A DNA stretch of 64,000 bases from Halobacillus campisalis (lineage in GTDB: Bacteria > Bacillota > Bacilli > Bacillales > Halobacillaceae): contig NZ_JAPVRC010000001.1 in NCBI RefSeq assembly GCF_030345335.1, positions 186,001-250,000 of the forward strand. The letters are read 5' to 3'. Both the position numbers and the translations under genes were made by a program. Below the pieces are notes generated by a model. It searched no databases. It was not told the DNA's origin and saw nothing but the letters and a program-made list of their open reading frames with translations. This document shows, piece after piece, positions 1-9,676 of the stretch (position 1 is its first letter; each line of letters starts with the position of its first letter).

Positions 1-258
1 GAAACGTTAGAGAATTATATCAAACGTTTAGAGAAGCTAGAGGAGATATCTGAGTCTTATGAAGGCGTAGAAAAATCTTTCGCTATTCAAGCAGGACGTG
101 AAGTGAGAATCATGGTACGCCCTGATGAAATTGACGATCTGTCAGCTACCAGTTTAGCTCGGGATATTCGTAATCGAATTGAAGATGAACTTGACTACCC
201 GGGTCATATAAAAGTGACAGTTATACGAGAAACACGCTCAGTGGAATACGCGAAATAA
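1..258 (+). CDS. rny: Ribonuclease Y, C-terminal end (partial)
   Basis: The open frame runs in from the window edge and ends at TAA 256-258. The 85 residues visible contain the runs [20 protein letters not shown] and [20 protein letters not shown] and end ETRSVEYAK, the very conserved C-terminus that follows the HD domain of RNase Y. RNase Y is the membrane-anchored endoribonuclease that starts mRNA decay in Bacillus. The transmembrane, coiled-coil, KH and HD parts lie outside the window. Its partner factor RicA (ymcA) is encoded about 5 kb downstream. Confidence 0.95.
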   Translation, partial: ETLENYIKRLEKLEEISESYEGVEKSFAIQAGREVRIMVRPDEIDDLSATSLARDIRNRIEDELDYPGHIKVTVIRETRSVEYAK

Positions 259-261
259 ATT

Positions 262-290
262 GAAGCGGTCTTAAATGGCCGCTTCATTTT
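262..290 (+). terminator. Terminator after rny
   Basis: The inverted repeat GAAGCGG (262-268) / CCGCTTC (279-285), extendable by one C-G and one wobble pair, is followed by a T-rich run. It lies directly after the rny stop and before the ymdB ribosome binding site, so ymdB may be reached by read-through or by an unseen promoter. Confidence 0.75.
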
Positions 291-321
291 CGTTTCATCA
301 CATATTAAAGGAGACGCGCAG

Positions 322-1119
322 ATGAGAGTATTATTTATAGGAGATGTCGTAGGTTCACCAGGCAGAGATATGGTAACTGAATATTTACCAAAGCTAAAAA
401 GCAAATTTCAGCCTTCCGTAACGATCATTAATGGAGAAAATGCGGCTGCAGGTAAAGGAATAACAGAAAAAATCTACCGCAAATTTTTAGAGCAGGGTGC
501 TCAAGCAGTTACTTTAGGTAACCATGCATGGGACAAAAAAGAAATTTTCGATTTTATCGATCATGCTGATTATCTCGTCCGCCCGGCTAATTTCCCGGAA
601 GGTACTCCAGGAAAAGGTTTGACATTTGTTAAAACCCCGAAAGCTGAAATTGCTGTCATCAATTTACAAGGCCGCACTTTTCTCTCCCCAAATGATGATC
701 CCTTCCGCAAAATTGATGAATTAATTGAGGAAGCTAAAAAAAGAACTCCGATTATTTTCTTGGATTTCCATGCGGAAGCGACGAGCGAGAAGCAGGCGAT
801 GGGCTGGTATGTGGATGGACGAGTGAGTGTGAATGTAGGCACCCATACTCATATTCAAACTGCAGATGAGCGGATATTACCAAAAGGGACTGCCTACATC
901 TCGGATGTTGGAATGACAGGTCCATATGACGGGATTTTAGGTATGGAGCGTGAAGCCGTTATGAAACGCTTTTTAACCAATCTTCCGGTAAGGTTTGAGG
1001 TCCCGAAAGAAGGGCGGACTCAACTAAGCGGGTTTTTAGTAGATATTGATGACCGATCTGGACAAGCAACTAGCGTAAAGCGAATTCAAATCAATGATGA
1101 TCGACCGTTCTTCGAGTGA
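322..1119 (+). CDS. ymdB: YmdB metallophosphodiesterase
   Basis: This 265-residue protein belongs to the YmdB/DR1281 family of calcineurin-like phosphoesterases. The B. subtilis protein cleaves 2',3'-cyclic nucleotides and affects motility and biofilm decisions. Metal-ligand motifs are visible in order: GDVVGSPGR (Asp8), NGENAAAGKG (Glu39), GNHAWDK (Asn67-His68), FHAEATSEK and GTHTHIQTADE. Length matches the family. The ATG follows AAAGGAGA at normal spacing. The neighbours rny and spoVS are the same as in B. subtilis, where YmdB and RNase Y are functionally linked. Confidence 0.95.
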   Translation: MRVLFIGDVVGSPGRDMVTEYLPKLKSKFQPSVTIINGENAAAGKGITEKIYRKFLEQGAQAVTLGNHAWDKKEIFDFIDHADYLVRPANFPEGTPGKGLTFVKTPKAEIAVINLQGRTFLSPNDDPFRKIDELIEEAKKRTPIIFLDFHAEATSEKQAMGWYVDGRVSVNVGTHTHIQTADERILPKGTAYISDVGMTGPYDGILGMEREAVMKRFLTNLPVRFEVPKEGRTQLSGFLVDIDDRSGQATSVKRIQINDDRPFFE

Positions 1120-1227
1120 TTATTTGAATTTTGCGAAAAGTTCCTTCATAATGAAAAGGGAATATTCTACAACTCCAAGAATATAGTGGTTATGGAACAA
1201 CTATAGTGAATGAAGGAGGAGCTAGTA

Positions 1228-1488
1228 ATGGAAGTATTAAAAGTATCAGCTAAATCCGTACCTAATTCAGTAGCAGGAGCCTTGGCAAACGTTGTAAGAG
1301 AAAGAGGATCGGCCGAAATGCAGGCCATTGGAGCAGGTGCACTTAACCAGGCTGTTAAAGCTGTAGCGATTGCTAGAGGGTTTGTAGCGCCCAGTGGAAT
1401 TGACCTGATCTGTATACCCGCCTTCACAGATATTATGATCGATGAGGAGGAGCGTACAGCGATTAAGCTGATTATTGAACCTCGTTGA
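1228..1488 (+). CDS. spoVS: Stage V sporulation protein S
   Basis: The 86-residue product, starting MEVLKVSAKSVPNSVAGALA, is a full-length SpoVS. This is a small Alba-fold nucleic-acid-binding-like protein needed at late sporulation and under sigma-H control in B. subtilis. I chose ATG 1228 because GAAGGAGGAG lies just upstream; a longer in-frame reading from 1210 has no ribosome binding site and runs through that Shine-Dalgarno. I saw no convincing sigma-H promoter in the 108-bp gap after ymdB. Confidence 0.95.
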   Translation: MEVLKVSAKSVPNSVAGALANVVRERGSAEMQAIGAGALNQAVKAVAIARGFVAPSGIDLICIPAFTDIMIDEEERTAIKLIIEPR

Positions 1489-1513
1489 AAAATTTTTAAT
1501 AAAAAATGAAGTC

Positions 1514-1550
1514 TGCCGTATTCTTATATGATAAGGATGCGGCATTATTT
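1514..1550 (+). terminator. Terminator after spoVS
   Basis: A 14-bp stem (1514-1527 with 1531-1544, some G-T pairs) closes a 3-nt loop and is followed by TTATTT. It ends spoVS and separates it from tdh. The long open frame upstream of tdh reads through this hairpin, which argues against any tdh start before 1663. Confidence 0.75.
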
Positions 1551-1585
1551 ATGTTCAATTGTTTATATGCAGTGGACAAATAAAC

Positions 1586-1613
1586 TTGCGCATAAAAAAT
1601 ATCATGATAAGAT
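1586..1613 (+). promoter_or_regulatory. Candidate sigma-A promoter for tdh-kbl
   Basis: TTGCGC (1586-1591) and TAAGAT (1608-1613) are separated by 16 bp and sit about 50 bp before the tdh start, after the spoVS terminator. Both hexamers are imperfect, so this is a suggestion only. Confidence 0.35.
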
Positions 1614-1662
1614 ATTATTAAACATGGATTTACAGTATGTAATTAAAGTTGAGGTGTTCACT

Positions 1663-2703
1663 GTGAACGGAAAAATGAAAGCTGTAGTTAAACATCATAG
1701 AGGAGAGGGTGCCCAGCTGCAGGTAGTTCCTATCCCTGATGTGAAAGACGATGAAGTATTGATCAAAGTAAAAGCCACATCCATATGCGGGACGGATGTA
1801 CATATATATAATTGGGACGAATGGTCCGCGAGCCGAGTGCATCCGCCTTATGTGTTCGGGCACGAGTTTTCTGGTGAAATCGTGGAAACAGGAAAAAAAG
1901 TCACCAATTTCAAACAGGGCGACTACGTGAGTGCGGAGACTCACCTTATTTGCGGAAGCTGTCCACAATGTTTAACGGGACAATACCATATTTGTGAAAA
2001 CACAAAAATTATAGGCGTAGACACACAGGGTTGTTTTGCTGAATATGTGGCGCTTCCAGCAGCTAATCTATGGAGGAATCCTGAAAATATGCCTGAGGAT
2101 ATCGCTTCCGTTCAGGAGCCGATGGGTAATGCTGTCCATACAGTTTTAAACGGCGATGTGGCTGGCAAATCAGTGACTGTCATAGGCTGCGGCCCGATCG
2201 GTCTCATGGCGGTTGGAGTGGCTAAAGCTGCCGGAGCTTCGCAGGTCATAGCCATGGATTTGAATTCATATCGTTTGAGCCTCGCTGCAAAAATGGGTGC
2301 TACCTCAACGATTAACGCTGGGGAGCTTAACCCTGTAGAACAAGCAAGAAAACTCACCGGCGGACATGGAGTTGATGTCGTGTGCGAAATGAGCGGTCAT
2401 CCTATAGCAATGGACCAGGGCTTCAAGATGATTACGAATGGAGGCAGAGTTTCAATTCTAAGTCTGCCTGTTCATCCGGTCACCTTGGATGTTACGAACG
2501 ATATAGTCTTCAAAGGAATCACAGTTCAGGGTATAACAGGACGAAAAATGTATGAAACCTGGCAGCAGGTCTCCCGTTTGCTTGACTCAGGACAGGTTGA
2601 TGTGTCGCCCATTATTACCCATCATTTTAAACTCGAAGAATTTGAAAAAGGGTTTAAATTAATGAATGAAGGAAAATGCGGTAAAGTAGTATTACATCCG
2701 TAA
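1663..2703 (+). CDS. tdh: L-threonine 3-dehydrogenase
   Basis: This zinc-dependent medium-chain dehydrogenase of 346 residues oxidises L-threonine to 2-amino-3-ketobutyrate with NAD+, in the cytoplasm. Visible motifs: the catalytic-zinc region SICGTDVHIYNWDEW, GHEFSGEIVE, the structural-zinc cysteines in CGSCPQCLTGQYHIC, and the Rossmann motif VIGCGPIGLMAVGVAK. The start is GTG 1663 behind TTGAGGTG, giving the family's usual length; an upstream extension would cross the spoVS terminator. It is followed 21 bp later by kbl, the next enzyme of the pathway. Confidence 0.95.
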   Translation: MNGKMKAVVKHHRGEGAQLQVVPIPDVKDDEVLIKVKATSICGTDVHIYNWDEWSASRVHPPYVFGHEFSGEIVETGKKVTNFKQGDYVSAETHLICGSCPQCLTGQYHICENTKIIGVDTQGCFAEYVALPAANLWRNPENMPEDIASVQEPMGNAVHTVLNGDVAGKSVTVIGCGPIGLMAVGVAKAAGASQVIAMDLNSYRLSLAAKMGATSTINAGELNPVEQARKLTGGHGVDVVCEMSGHPIAMDQGFKMITNGGRVSILSLPVHPVTLDVTNDIVFKGITVQGITGRKMYETWQQVSRLLDSGQVDVSPIITHHFKLEEFEKGFKLMNEGKCGKVVLHP

Positions 2704-2724
2704 GATTTTAAAAGGAGGATTTCC

Positions 2725-3900
2725 ATGAAAGGTTTTGAATATTTACAAGAGCAATTAGATGAAATGAAAGAAGAAGGTACGTTCAGAAATCTAATTCCAC
2801 TTCAATCGGCACAAGGCTCCAAAGTGACGATAAAAGGTAAGGAAGTGATCCAGCTATCTTCTAACAATTACTTAGGTTTAACGTCCCACCCAAAGATGAA
2901 GGAAGCGGCTGACATCGCAAATAAAGAATATGGTGTCGGGACTGGGTCCGTACGCACGATCGCCGGTACGTTGAAAATGCATGAGGATTTTGAAGAAAAG
3001 TTAGCCAAATTCAAACATACCGAGGCGGCACTTGTTTTCCAATCGGGCTTTACGACTAATCAGGGAATCTTGTCTTCTATTTTAACGGATAAAGACGTAG
3101 TGATCTCCGACGAATTGAACCATGCTTCCATCATCGACGGGATCCGATTAACGAAAGCTGGAAGAAAAATATACAAGCATGTGGATATGGAATCTTTAGA
3201 ACAGGCTCTAAAAGAAAGCTCTGAATACCGTACGCGTCTTGTTGTGACCGATGGCGTATTCTCTATGGACGGTAATATTGCACCACTGCCAGAAATTGTA
3301 GAGCTTTGTGAGAAATACGATGCATTAGTCATGGTGGATGATGCCCATGCCAGTGGAGTGTTAGGTGATAATGGACGAGGAACCGTTAACCATTTCGGTC
3401 TGGATGGCAGAGTTCATATTCAAGTAGGTACGCTAAGTAAAGCTATAGGCGTCCTTGGCGGCTACGCAGCAAGTACGAAGACGTTAAGGGAATATTTGAT
3501 CCATAAGGGTCGACCGTTCTTATTCAGCACCTCTCATCCGCCGGCAGTGACAGCTGCAAATGATGCGGCTATCGACGTTCTGTTAAATGAACCAGAGCTT
3601 ATTGATAAATTATGGGATAATACGAAATTATTCAAGAAAGAACTAGAATCGCTAGGCTTTGATATTGGTATTAGTGAAACCCCTATTACTCCTGTCATGA
3701 TCGGCGACGATGCCCTCACTCATAAATTCTCAGATGAATTATTCGAGGAAGGCGTATTCGCTCAAGGAATCGTTTTCCCGACCGTACAAAAAGGGAAGGG
3801 CAGAATCCGTACAATAGTGACCGCTGAGCACTCTAAAGAAGAGCTTCAGGAAGCTTTGAAAGCTTTTGAAAAAGTCGGTAAAAACTTAGGAATTATTTAA
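2725..3900 (+). CDS. kbl: Glycine C-acetyltransferase (2-amino-3-ketobutyrate CoA ligase)
   Basis: This PLP enzyme of 391 residues splits 2-amino-3-ketobutyrate with CoA into glycine and acetyl-CoA, completing the threonine-to-glycine route begun by Tdh. It is an alpha-oxoamine synthase: SSNNYLGLTSHPKMK near residue 45, MVDDAHASGVLG around 203-213, and the Schiff-base lysine in GTLSKAIGVLGG (Lys239). AAAGGAGGA precedes the ATG. It forms a two-gene operon with tdh. KBL-like enzymes overlap in sequence with BioF, but the tdh neighbour settles the role. Confidence 0.95.
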   Translation: MKGFEYLQEQLDEMKEEGTFRNLIPLQSAQGSKVTIKGKEVIQLSSNNYLGLTSHPKMKEAADIANKEYGVGTGSVRTIAGTLKMHEDFEEKLAKFKHTEAALVFQSGFTTNQGILSSILTDKDVVISDELNHASIIDGIRLTKAGRKIYKHVDMESLEQALKESSEYRTRLVVTDGVFSMDGNIAPLPEIVELCEKYDALVMVDDAHASGVLGDNGRGTVNHFGLDGRVHIQVGTLSKAIGVLGGYAASTKTLREYLIHKGRPFLFSTSHPPAVTAANDAAIDVLLNEPELIDKLWDNTKLFKKELESLGFDIGISETPITPVMIGDDALTHKFSDELFEEGVFAQGIVFPTVQKGKGRIRTIVTAEHSKEELQEALKAFEKVGKNLGII

Positions 3901-3936
3901 AAAAGAGAGCTGCAGTGAATGCGGCTCTCTTTTTTT
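3901..3936 (+). terminator. Terminator after kbl
   Basis: AAAGAGAGC (3902-3910) pairs with GCTCTCTTT (3924-3932) and runs into a T tract. It ends the tdh-kbl operon. Confidence 0.85.
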
Positions 3937-4044
3937 AGTTAGAATGAAGAGGGAATCATGACAATTTCTGCATTTCCCTTAAAAAATGTCCAGAATATTG
4001 ATATAATAAGACAGTTAGAAAGCTCTGCTTGAAAGGAGATTACA

Positions 4045-5616
4045 ATGAACGAACAACAGCGTAAAGAAATGTCCCAAATTCGACAGGGAGAGCCATCGGA
4101 CGTAAAATCCGACCAGGATAACCTGCACAGAATAAAGGAAAAAAGCAGCGAAGATTTCATGAAATATTTTGAAACAACATATCAGCCTCCATCTCTAAGG
4201 AAGGCTCAGAGGCGGAGAAAAGAAGAAGTGAAGGTCCATTACGACTTTAAAATTCCTGAAGATATGGATGGGGTCGGAGTAGGCCGCAAATACATGATTC
4301 GTACGTATGGTTGCCAAATGAATGAACATGATACAGAAGTCATGGCAGGTATATTTGAAGACATGGGCTATGAATCAACCAACGATACGAAAGAAGCAGA
4401 TATCATATTGTTAAACACGTGTGCGATCCGAGAAAATGCGGAAAATAAAGTGTTTGGCGAAATCGGACACTTAAAGCCTTTGAAGCTTGAGAATCCAGAC
4501 CTCATTATTGGTGTGTGTGGATGTATGTCACAGGAAGAATCCGTAGTCAACCGGATCCTTAAAAAACACCCATTCATCGATTTGATTTTCGGTACGCATA
4601 ATATCCATCGTCTTCCACAGCTTGTGAAGGAATCGATGTTCAATAAAGAGATGGTCATCGATGTATGGTCCAAAGAAGGCGACATCATAGAAAACCTCCC
4701 GAGATCTCGTAAAGGAAAAATCAAAGGCTGGGTAAACATCATGTACGGCTGTGATAAGTTTTGCACGTACTGTATCGTCCCTTATACTAGAGGGAAAGAA
4801 AGAAGCCGACTGCCGGAAGATATTATTCAAGAGGTGCGCCACTTAGCTGCTCAAGGCTATAAAGAAATTACTTTACTCGGTCAGAATGTAAACGCTTATG
4901 GTAAAGATTTGGATATTGGTTATGGGTTGGGCGACTTGATGGACGAACTGAGAGATATCGACATTCCGCGTGTCCGCTTTACAACTTCTCATCCACGTGA
5001 TTTTGATGATCGTTTGATTGAAGTGTTGGCAAAAGGCGGAAATATGCTTGATCATATTCACCTTCCTGTTCAATCGGGCAACTCGGATATCCTAAAAATC
5101 ATGGGCCGTAAATATTCCCGCGAAGAATATTTGAAGCTCGTAGAAAAAATTCGCACGGCTATGCCGGAAGCGACCCTCACTACAGATATCATTGTAGGTT
5201 TCCCAAATGAAACGGAAGAACAATTCGAGGATACGCTGTCATTAGTAGAAGAAGTAGGGTTTGAAGCGGCTTATACGTTCATCTACTCACCTCGTGAAGG
5301 AACTCCGGCAGCCCGGATGACGGATAACGTCGATATGGATGTGAAAAAAGAACGTCTGCAGCGCTTGAATAAGCTCGTTAATCAACAGGCGGCCGATTCC
5401 ATGAAAGAGTATGAAGGTGAAATCGTTGAAGTGTTAGTCGAAGGTGAAAGTAAAAAAAACAAAGAAGTTCTCGCCGGTTATACGAAACGGAACAAAATGG
5501 TCAATTTTACTGGACCACGTTCTTCTATCGGCAGCATTGTAAAAGTAAAAATAAACGAAGCGAAAACCTGGTCTCTTAACGGAGTCATGGTCGAAGAAAC
5601 GGCAGAGGTGAAATAA
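4045..5616 (+). CDS. miaB: tRNA-2-methylthio-N6-dimethylallyladenosine synthase
   Basis: MiaB is a radical-SAM methylthiotransferase that adds the 2-methylthio group to i6A37 of tRNAs, after MiaA (12122-13057) has installed the isopentenyl group. The 523 residues show the N-terminal UPF0004 cluster cysteines (Cys90 in RTYGCQMN, Cys126 in NTCAIRE, Cys160 in VCGCMSQ), the radical-SAM triad Cys236/240/243 in CDKFCTYC, and a C-terminal TRAM domain. A charged N-terminal extension of about 80 residues is typical of Bacillus MiaB. ATG follows AAAGGAGAT. ymcA starts one base after its stop. Confidence 0.95.
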   Translation: MNEQQRKEMSQIRQGEPSDVKSDQDNLHRIKEKSSEDFMKYFETTYQPPSLRKAQRRRKEEVKVHYDFKIPEDMDGVGVGRKYMIRTYGCQMNEHDTEVMAGIFEDMGYESTNDTKEADIILLNTCAIRENAENKVFGEIGHLKPLKLENPDLIIGVCGCMSQEESVVNRILKKHPFIDLIFGTHNIHRLPQLVKESMFNKEMVIDVWSKEGDIIENLPRSRKGKIKGWVNIMYGCDKFCTYCIVPYTRGKERSRLPEDIIQEVRHLAAQGYKEITLLGQNVNAYGKDLDIGYGLGDLMDELRDIDIPRVRFTTSHPRDFDDRLIEVLAKGGNMLDHIHLPVQSGNSDILKIMGRKYSREEYLKLVEKIRTAMPEATLTTDIIVGFPNETEEQFEDTLSLVEEVGFEAAYTFIYSPREGTPAARMTDNVDMDVKKERLQRLNKLVNQQAADSMKEYEGEIVEVLVEGESKKNKEVLAGYTKRNKMVNFTGPRSSIGSIVKVKINEAKTWSLNGVMVEETAEVK

Positions 5617-5617
5617 G

Positions 5618-6043
5618 ATGGCTCAATACACAAGAAAGCAAGTCGTTGATGAAGCTCATAAGCTGGCAAAAATGATGGCGGACATTGAAGAAATCGATCG
5701 CTTTAAACAAATCGAATCGAAACTCAACGAGAATCAGAAAGTACAGTCTCACATTAAAAAAATTAAAGCTCTACAAAAACAAGCCGTCAATTTTCAGGCC
5801 TACGGAAAAACTGAAGCGCTGCAGAAAATTGAAAAGGAAATCGATCGTCTGCAGGATGAATTAGATGAAATTCCGATTGTGGCTGAATTCAAAGATACCC
5901 AGATGGTAATTAATGATATTTTACAAATGGTTTCCAGCACGATTTCTCGTGAAGTCACCAATGAAGTCATCCGATCGACAGGCGGAGATGTCCTCAGTGG
6001 AGAAACGGGAACTAAAAAAAGTAATGGCTCTTGCAGCCGTTAA
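5618..6043 (+). CDS. ymcA: RicA/YmcA, RNase Y-associated factor
   Basis: The product is a 141-residue helical protein of the YlbF/YmcA family. In B. subtilis RicA forms an Fe-S complex with RicF and RicT that aids RNase Y mRNA maturation, competence and biofilm formation. The body is helical with heptad-like runs (residues 30-110). The only cysteine is near the C-terminus (Cys139 in NGSCSR), fitting the C-terminal cysteines used in the complex. It starts one base after miaB, with AGAGGTGA in the end of miaB as ribosome binding site, so the two are co-translated. Confidence 0.92.
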   Translation: MAQYTRKQVVDEAHKLAKMMADIEEIDRFKQIESKLNENQKVQSHIKKIKALQKQAVNFQAYGKTEALQKIEKEIDRLQDELDEIPIVAEFKDTQMVINDILQMVSSTISREVTNEVIRSTGGDVLSGETGTKKSNGSCSR

Positions 6044-6050
6044 ATAGAGG

Positions 6051-6087
6051 AATCCGGCAGACAAGAAATTATCTGCCGGATTTTTTT
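6051..6087 (+). terminator. Terminator after ymcA
   Basis: AATCCGGCAGA (6051-6061) pairs with TCTGCCGGATT (6072-6082), followed by a T run. This is a strong hairpin ending the miaB-ymcA transcript. Confidence 0.9.
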
Positions 6088-6154
6088 GTACAATTTCATA
6101 GGCTGATGCATAGAATGGAATACAAACGTCCTGAAGCCATCGAGAATATTGTTC

Positions 6155-6180
6155 ACCATTTGCCCAATTCCGCATAGGAT
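6155..6180 (+). promoter_or_regulatory. Possible sigma-K type promoter of cotE
   Basis: AC (6155-6156) and CATAGGAT (6173-6180) are spaced by 16 bp, matching the sigma-K pattern AC-N16-CATANNNT. cotE in B. subtilis has sigma-E and sigma-K promoters. The pattern is short and low in information, so weight it lightly. Confidence 0.3.
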
Positions 6181-6209
6181 GAGTGGTAGAATAAGGAGGA
6201 GTGTTTCCT

Positions 6210-6785
6210 ATGTCATTTTTCGAACGAGAATACAGAGAAATTATTACGAAGGCGGTTTGTGGAAAAGGAAAAAAATTCGTTGAAGCCACGAACACAATCA
6301 GTCCTTCACATCGGCCGACGAGTATACTGGGTTGCTGGGTCATTAATCATATCTACAATGCAAAGAAAAAGGGCGAACATGTAGAGGTTTCTGGCAGCTA
6401 CGATATCAACGTATGGTATTCGTATAATGATAATACGAAGACAGAGGTTGTTACAGAACGTGTGAATTACTGTGACCATGTCCCGTTAATTGTAAAAGAC
6501 GAAAATTGTATCAGCGATGATTTCGAAGTCATTGCCAAAGCTGTCCAACAGCCAAACTGTCTGGAGTGTAAAATTGCAGCTCAAGGTCAAAAAATTATCG
6601 TGGAAGTGGAACGAGAATTTGTTGTCGATGTTATTGGTGAAACAAAGTTGTGTGTCCGAGTGGATCCAGACGGTTGTAATAGTCACGAAGATTTCGATTA
6701 TGAATTATCATCCGATGACTTTTCAGGTATCGAAACAGATTTTCTTCCAAGCAGCAGCAGTAGTAGTAGCCATCATAAAGATTAA
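6210..6785 (+). CDS. cotE: Outer spore coat morphogenetic protein CotE
   Basis: CotE organises the outer coat of the spore on the mother-cell side. The 191 residues contain the family core: [11 protein letters not shown], the [20 protein letters not shown] segment, [20 protein letters not shown] and [11 protein letters not shown] 6210 is chosen because AAGGAGGA ends at 6200; GTG 6201 would be on top of it. The C-terminus is odd: after an acidic stretch it ends with seven serines then HHKD, where B. subtilis CotE ends acidic. The gene stands alone between two hairpins. Confidence 0.93.
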   Translation: MSFFEREYREIITKAVCGKGKKFVEATNTISPSHRPTSILGCWVINHIYNAKKKGEHVEVSGSYDINVWYSYNDNTKTEVVTERVNYCDHVPLIVKDENCISDDFEVIAKAVQQPNCLECKIAAQGQKIIVEVEREFVVDVIGETKLCVRVDPDGCNSHEDFDYELSSDDFSGIETDFLPSSSSSSSHHKD

Positions 6786-6809
6786 TACTCATGTCCTTGC
6801 TGACTCAGC

Positions 6810-6840
6810 GGGGCATTTTTTTTGTGCCCCTGCGTTTTAC
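6810..6840 (+). terminator. Probable terminator after cotE
   Basis: GGGGCA (6810-6815) pairs with TGCCCC (6825-6830) over a T-rich loop, with a short GTTTT run after it. The U tract is weak, so efficiency is uncertain. Confidence 0.5.
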
Positions 6841-7031
6841 TGTGTTGTTAATCTTTCATAATGAAGGATTGAAAATATAGCTGGTCGTTGCAAGATTTCA
6901 TTCTAAGTTATTAATGAGAGTGAGGAGCGTAAGGGAGCGATTCGCTTTTAGAAAAGGGAACTTATATAAATTCTGAGATTTGACAGAGTCTTTTGTATAG
7001 TTGACTTTCGTTCAAGGACGCTTGGGTAATG
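6841..7031. other. Gene-free stretch between cotE and mutS
   Basis: Of the 316 bp between cotE and mutS, the first part holds the cotE hairpin and the last part the mutS promoter and leader hairpin. The middle contains no ORF with a ribosome binding site and no RNA motif I recognise. Confidence 0.5.
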
Positions 7032-7040
7032 TGATATAAT
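7011..7040 (+). promoter_or_regulatory. mutS promoter (extended -10)
   Basis: TGATATAAT (7032-7040) is a consensus extended -10. A weak -35, TTCAAG at 7011-7016, lies 18 bp upstream. Transcription would start near 7047, about 55 nt before the mutS ATG. Confidence 0.6.
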
Positions 7041-7049
7041 ATCTCTATC

Positions 7050-7074
7050 TGATGAAAACGTATGTGTTTCATCA
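7050..7074 (+). promoter_or_regulatory. Hairpin in the mutS leader
   Basis: TGATGAAA (7050-7057) and TTTCATCA (7067-7074) form an 8-bp stem at the very 5' end of the predicted mutSL mRNA, just before GGAGG. It could stabilise the 5' end or be bound by a protein. No known motif was recognised. Confidence 0.5.
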
Positions 7075-7101
7075 ATTTTGTTCGTTTTGGAGGATTTTAG
7101 A

Positions 7102-9660
7102 ATGGCGCAATATACACCTATGATGCAGCAATATTTAAAAATAAAAGCGGAACAGAAAGATGCTTTTCTATTTTTCAGACTTGGAGATTTTTATGAAATG
7201 TTCTTTGATGACGCTCTTTCTGCTTCTCGTGAACTTGAAATCACTCTGACGAGCCGTGATGGTGGTGGAGAGGACCGCATACCGATGTGCGGAGTACCTT
7301 ACCACTCGGCTGAAAACTACATAAAGCAATTGATTGAAAAAGGATTCAAAGTAGCGATTTGTGAACAAGTAGAGGATCCCAGGACGGCCAAGGGCGTAGT
7401 GAAGCGCGAGGTGGTCCAGCTGATTACCCCTGGGACAGTAATGGAAGGCAGTATGTTAGATGAAAAAGAAAATAATTATTTGGCCTCCGTCTCTAAATTT
7501 TCAGACGGGACCTATACGGTCAGCTATAACGATTTGACGACGGGAGAGAATAGCATTGCTCTCGTTACAGATGGATTTGACGCTGTTTTAAGCGAATTGT
7601 TCAACAGGCCTGTTAAAGAAGTTGTGGTTGATGAATCGTTTGACGAAGCCAAACAGCAAATGTTCAAGGATCGTTTAGGTTTTACGATATCTTATAGTAA
7701 TAACACCGAGATTGATGAACAATTTTATCCGTTGGTCGAATCGATTCATTCCGATAAGTTTATCGAAGGTTTTGGACGGCTGCTTCAATATATCAAACAT
7801 ACACAAAAGAGGTCCCTGGATCATCTCCGTCCCGTCCAAACGATCGAACTTAAGAAATACATGTCATTGGATATGTATTCTAAACGAAATTTAGAGCTGG
7901 TTGAAACTCTTAGAAAGCAAGGGAAAAAGGGAAGTCTGTTGTCCGTAATGGACCATACGATCACAGCCATGGGCTCGCGAACGTTAAAAAAATGGCTTGA
8001 ACGCCCGCTGCTTCTCAAAGAGGATATTAAAGGGAGACATGATCAGCTTGAAGGACTGCTCGAACACTTTTTTGAAAGAGAAACAATTAGGGAGCAATTA
8101 TCCTCAGTTTATGATTTAGAAAGGCTTGCCGGAAGAGTAGCGTATGGGAACGTGAATGCAAGAGATTTAATTCAGCTTAAACATTCGCTTTCTTCGATAC
8201 CAGAGATTATGGAAACGCTGAAACAATTTGAACACCCCGCTGTAGATGACCTATTCCGGTCTATAGATCCCCTGCCTAATTTAAGGTTGCTTCTTGAAGA
8301 AAGTTTAAACGAAGATGCGCCGATCACAATTAAAGAAGGGGGTATGATCCGTGATGGTTATCACGCCCAACTGGATGAGTATCGTGATGCGTCAAGGAAC
8401 GGAAAGAAATGGATTGCTGAGTTGGAAGCTGAGGAACGTAAGCAAACGGGGATCAAATCGCTTAAAATTGGTTACAACCGTGTGTTCGGCTATTATATTG
8501 AAGTGACGAAAGCGAACATTGCTCATTTACCTGAAGGAAGGTACGAAAGAAAGCAGACGCTTACAAATGCGGAGCGTTATATTACTCCCGAGCTTAAAGA
8601 AAAAGAATCGCTCATATTAGAGGCTCAGGACAAAAGCATGGAGCTTGAGTACCAGCTGTTTCTTGAGGTAAGAGAGCAGGTGAAGGAGTATGTGCACCCC
8701 TTGCAATTACTTGCAGAACAAATCAGCAGAATTGATGTATTGCAGGGATTCGCTCAATTAGCTGATGAACAAAGCTATGTTCGGCCACAGTTCAATGAGA
8801 ACCGGACGATCGATATTAAGCAGGGACGACATCCGGTCGTCGAGCAAGTGATGAAAAACGAGTCCTTCGTTCCTAACGACGTATTTATGGATCAGACAAA
8901 AGACATCTTATTGATTACAGGACCGAATATGTCAGGTAAGAGTACGTACATGAGGCAGCTGGCTCTTACATCCATTATGGCTCAAATCGGGAGTTTCGTC
9001 CCTTGTGAATCCGCCTCACTGGCGATTTTTGATCAGATTTTCACGAGGATCGGAGCTGCTGACGACTTAGTATCTGGTCAGAGCACATTCATGGTAGAAA
9101 TGCTCGAGGCCAATCATGCATTAAGTCATGCGACAGAAAACAGTCTGATCTTATTAGATGAAATCGGGCGTGGCACAAGCACATATGATGGCATGGCTCT
9201 TGCTCAAGCCATAGTAGAGCACATTCATGAAAATGTACGGGCAAAAACTTTATTCTCTACCCACTACCATGAGCTGACGACACTGGAAGAAGAGCTTGTG
9301 CGTCTTAAAAATATTCATGTGCGAGCGGAAGAGTACGAGGGTCACGTTATATTCCTTCACCAAATTCAAGACGGGGCAGCGGACGAAAGTTACGGTATTC
9401 ACGTAGCCAAACTTGCTGAATTACCAAATGAACTTATTGAACGCGCAACTTATCTTCTGAACACACTTGAAAGTGGGCGTCAGGAAGTGAGCGCAGCGAA
9501 AGAACAACAGCAGCTTAGTTTATTTGAAGAGGAAAAGCCTGTTCAACAAAAAAACACCTCACCGCTGGAAAAACGAGTTGGCAGTTTAAACTTAATGGAA
9601 ATGACCCCAATGGATGCCATGAATGAGCTGTACCAGCTGCAGAAGCAGCTTAAATCGTAA
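7102..9660 (+). CDS. mutS: DNA mismatch repair protein MutS
   Basis: MutS recognises mismatches and small loops and recruits MutL. The 852-residue product carries the mismatch-stacking motif in GDFYEMF (Phe30-Tyr-Glu32), clamp and lever domains, and the ABC-type ATPase with Walker [10 protein letters not shown] (607-615), Walker [14 protein letters not shown] and STHYHEL. ATG 7102 follows GGAGG; an in-frame TTG at 7078 lies inside the leader hairpin region and lacks a ribosome binding site. mutL starts 16 bp after the stop. The C-terminal LSLFEEE is the beta-clamp-binding type motif. Confidence 0.97.
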   Translation: MAQYTPMMQQYLKIKAEQKDAFLFFRLGDFYEMFFDDALSASRELEITLTSRDGGGEDRIPMCGVPYHSAENYIKQLIEKGFKVAICEQVEDPRTAKGVVKREVVQLITPGTVMEGSMLDEKENNYLASVSKFSDGTYTVSYNDLTTGENSIALVTDGFDAVLSELFNRPVKEVVVDESFDEAKQQMFKDRLGFTISYSNNTEIDEQFYPLVESIHSDKFIEGFGRLLQYIKHTQKRSLDHLRPVQTIELKKYMSLDMYSKRNLELVETLRKQGKKGSLLSVMDHTITAMGSRTLKKWLERPLLLKEDIKGRHDQLEGLLEHFFERETIREQLSSVYDLERLAGRVAYGNVNARDLIQLKHSLSSIPEIMETLKQFEHPAVDDLFRSIDPLPNLRLLLEESLNEDAPITIKEGGMIRDGYHAQLDEYRDASRNGKKWIAELEAEERKQTGIKSLKIGYNRVFGYYIEVTKANIAHLPEGRYERKQTLTNAERYITPELKEKESLILEAQDKSMELEYQLFLEVREQVKEYVHPLQLLAEQISRIDVLQGFAQLADEQSYVRPQFNENRTIDIKQGRHPVVEQVMKNESFVPNDVFMDQTKDILLITGPNMSGKSTYMRQLALTSIMAQIGSFVPCESASLAIFDQIFTRIGAADDLVSGQSTFMVEMLEANHALSHATENSLILLDEIGRGTSTYDGMALAQAIVEHIHENVRAKTLFSTHYHELTTLEEELVRLKNIHVRAEEYEGHVIFLHQIQDGAADESYGIHVAKLAELPNELIERATYLLNTLESGRQEVSAAKEQQQLSLFEEEKPVQQKNTSPLEKRVGSLNLMEMTPMDAMNELYQLQKQLKS

Positions 9661-9676
9661 AAAAGGAGGTCTATCG

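Noticed and set aside
1528-1662. 45-codon N-terminal extension of Tdh
   Set aside because: It starts inside the spoVS terminator hairpin and covers the likely tdh promoter; GTG 1663 with its own ribosome binding site gives the standard length.
6980-7006. TTGACA and TTGACT elements before mutS
   Set aside because: No -10 lies 16-18 bp after either one; the extended -10 at 7032 is the better promoter.
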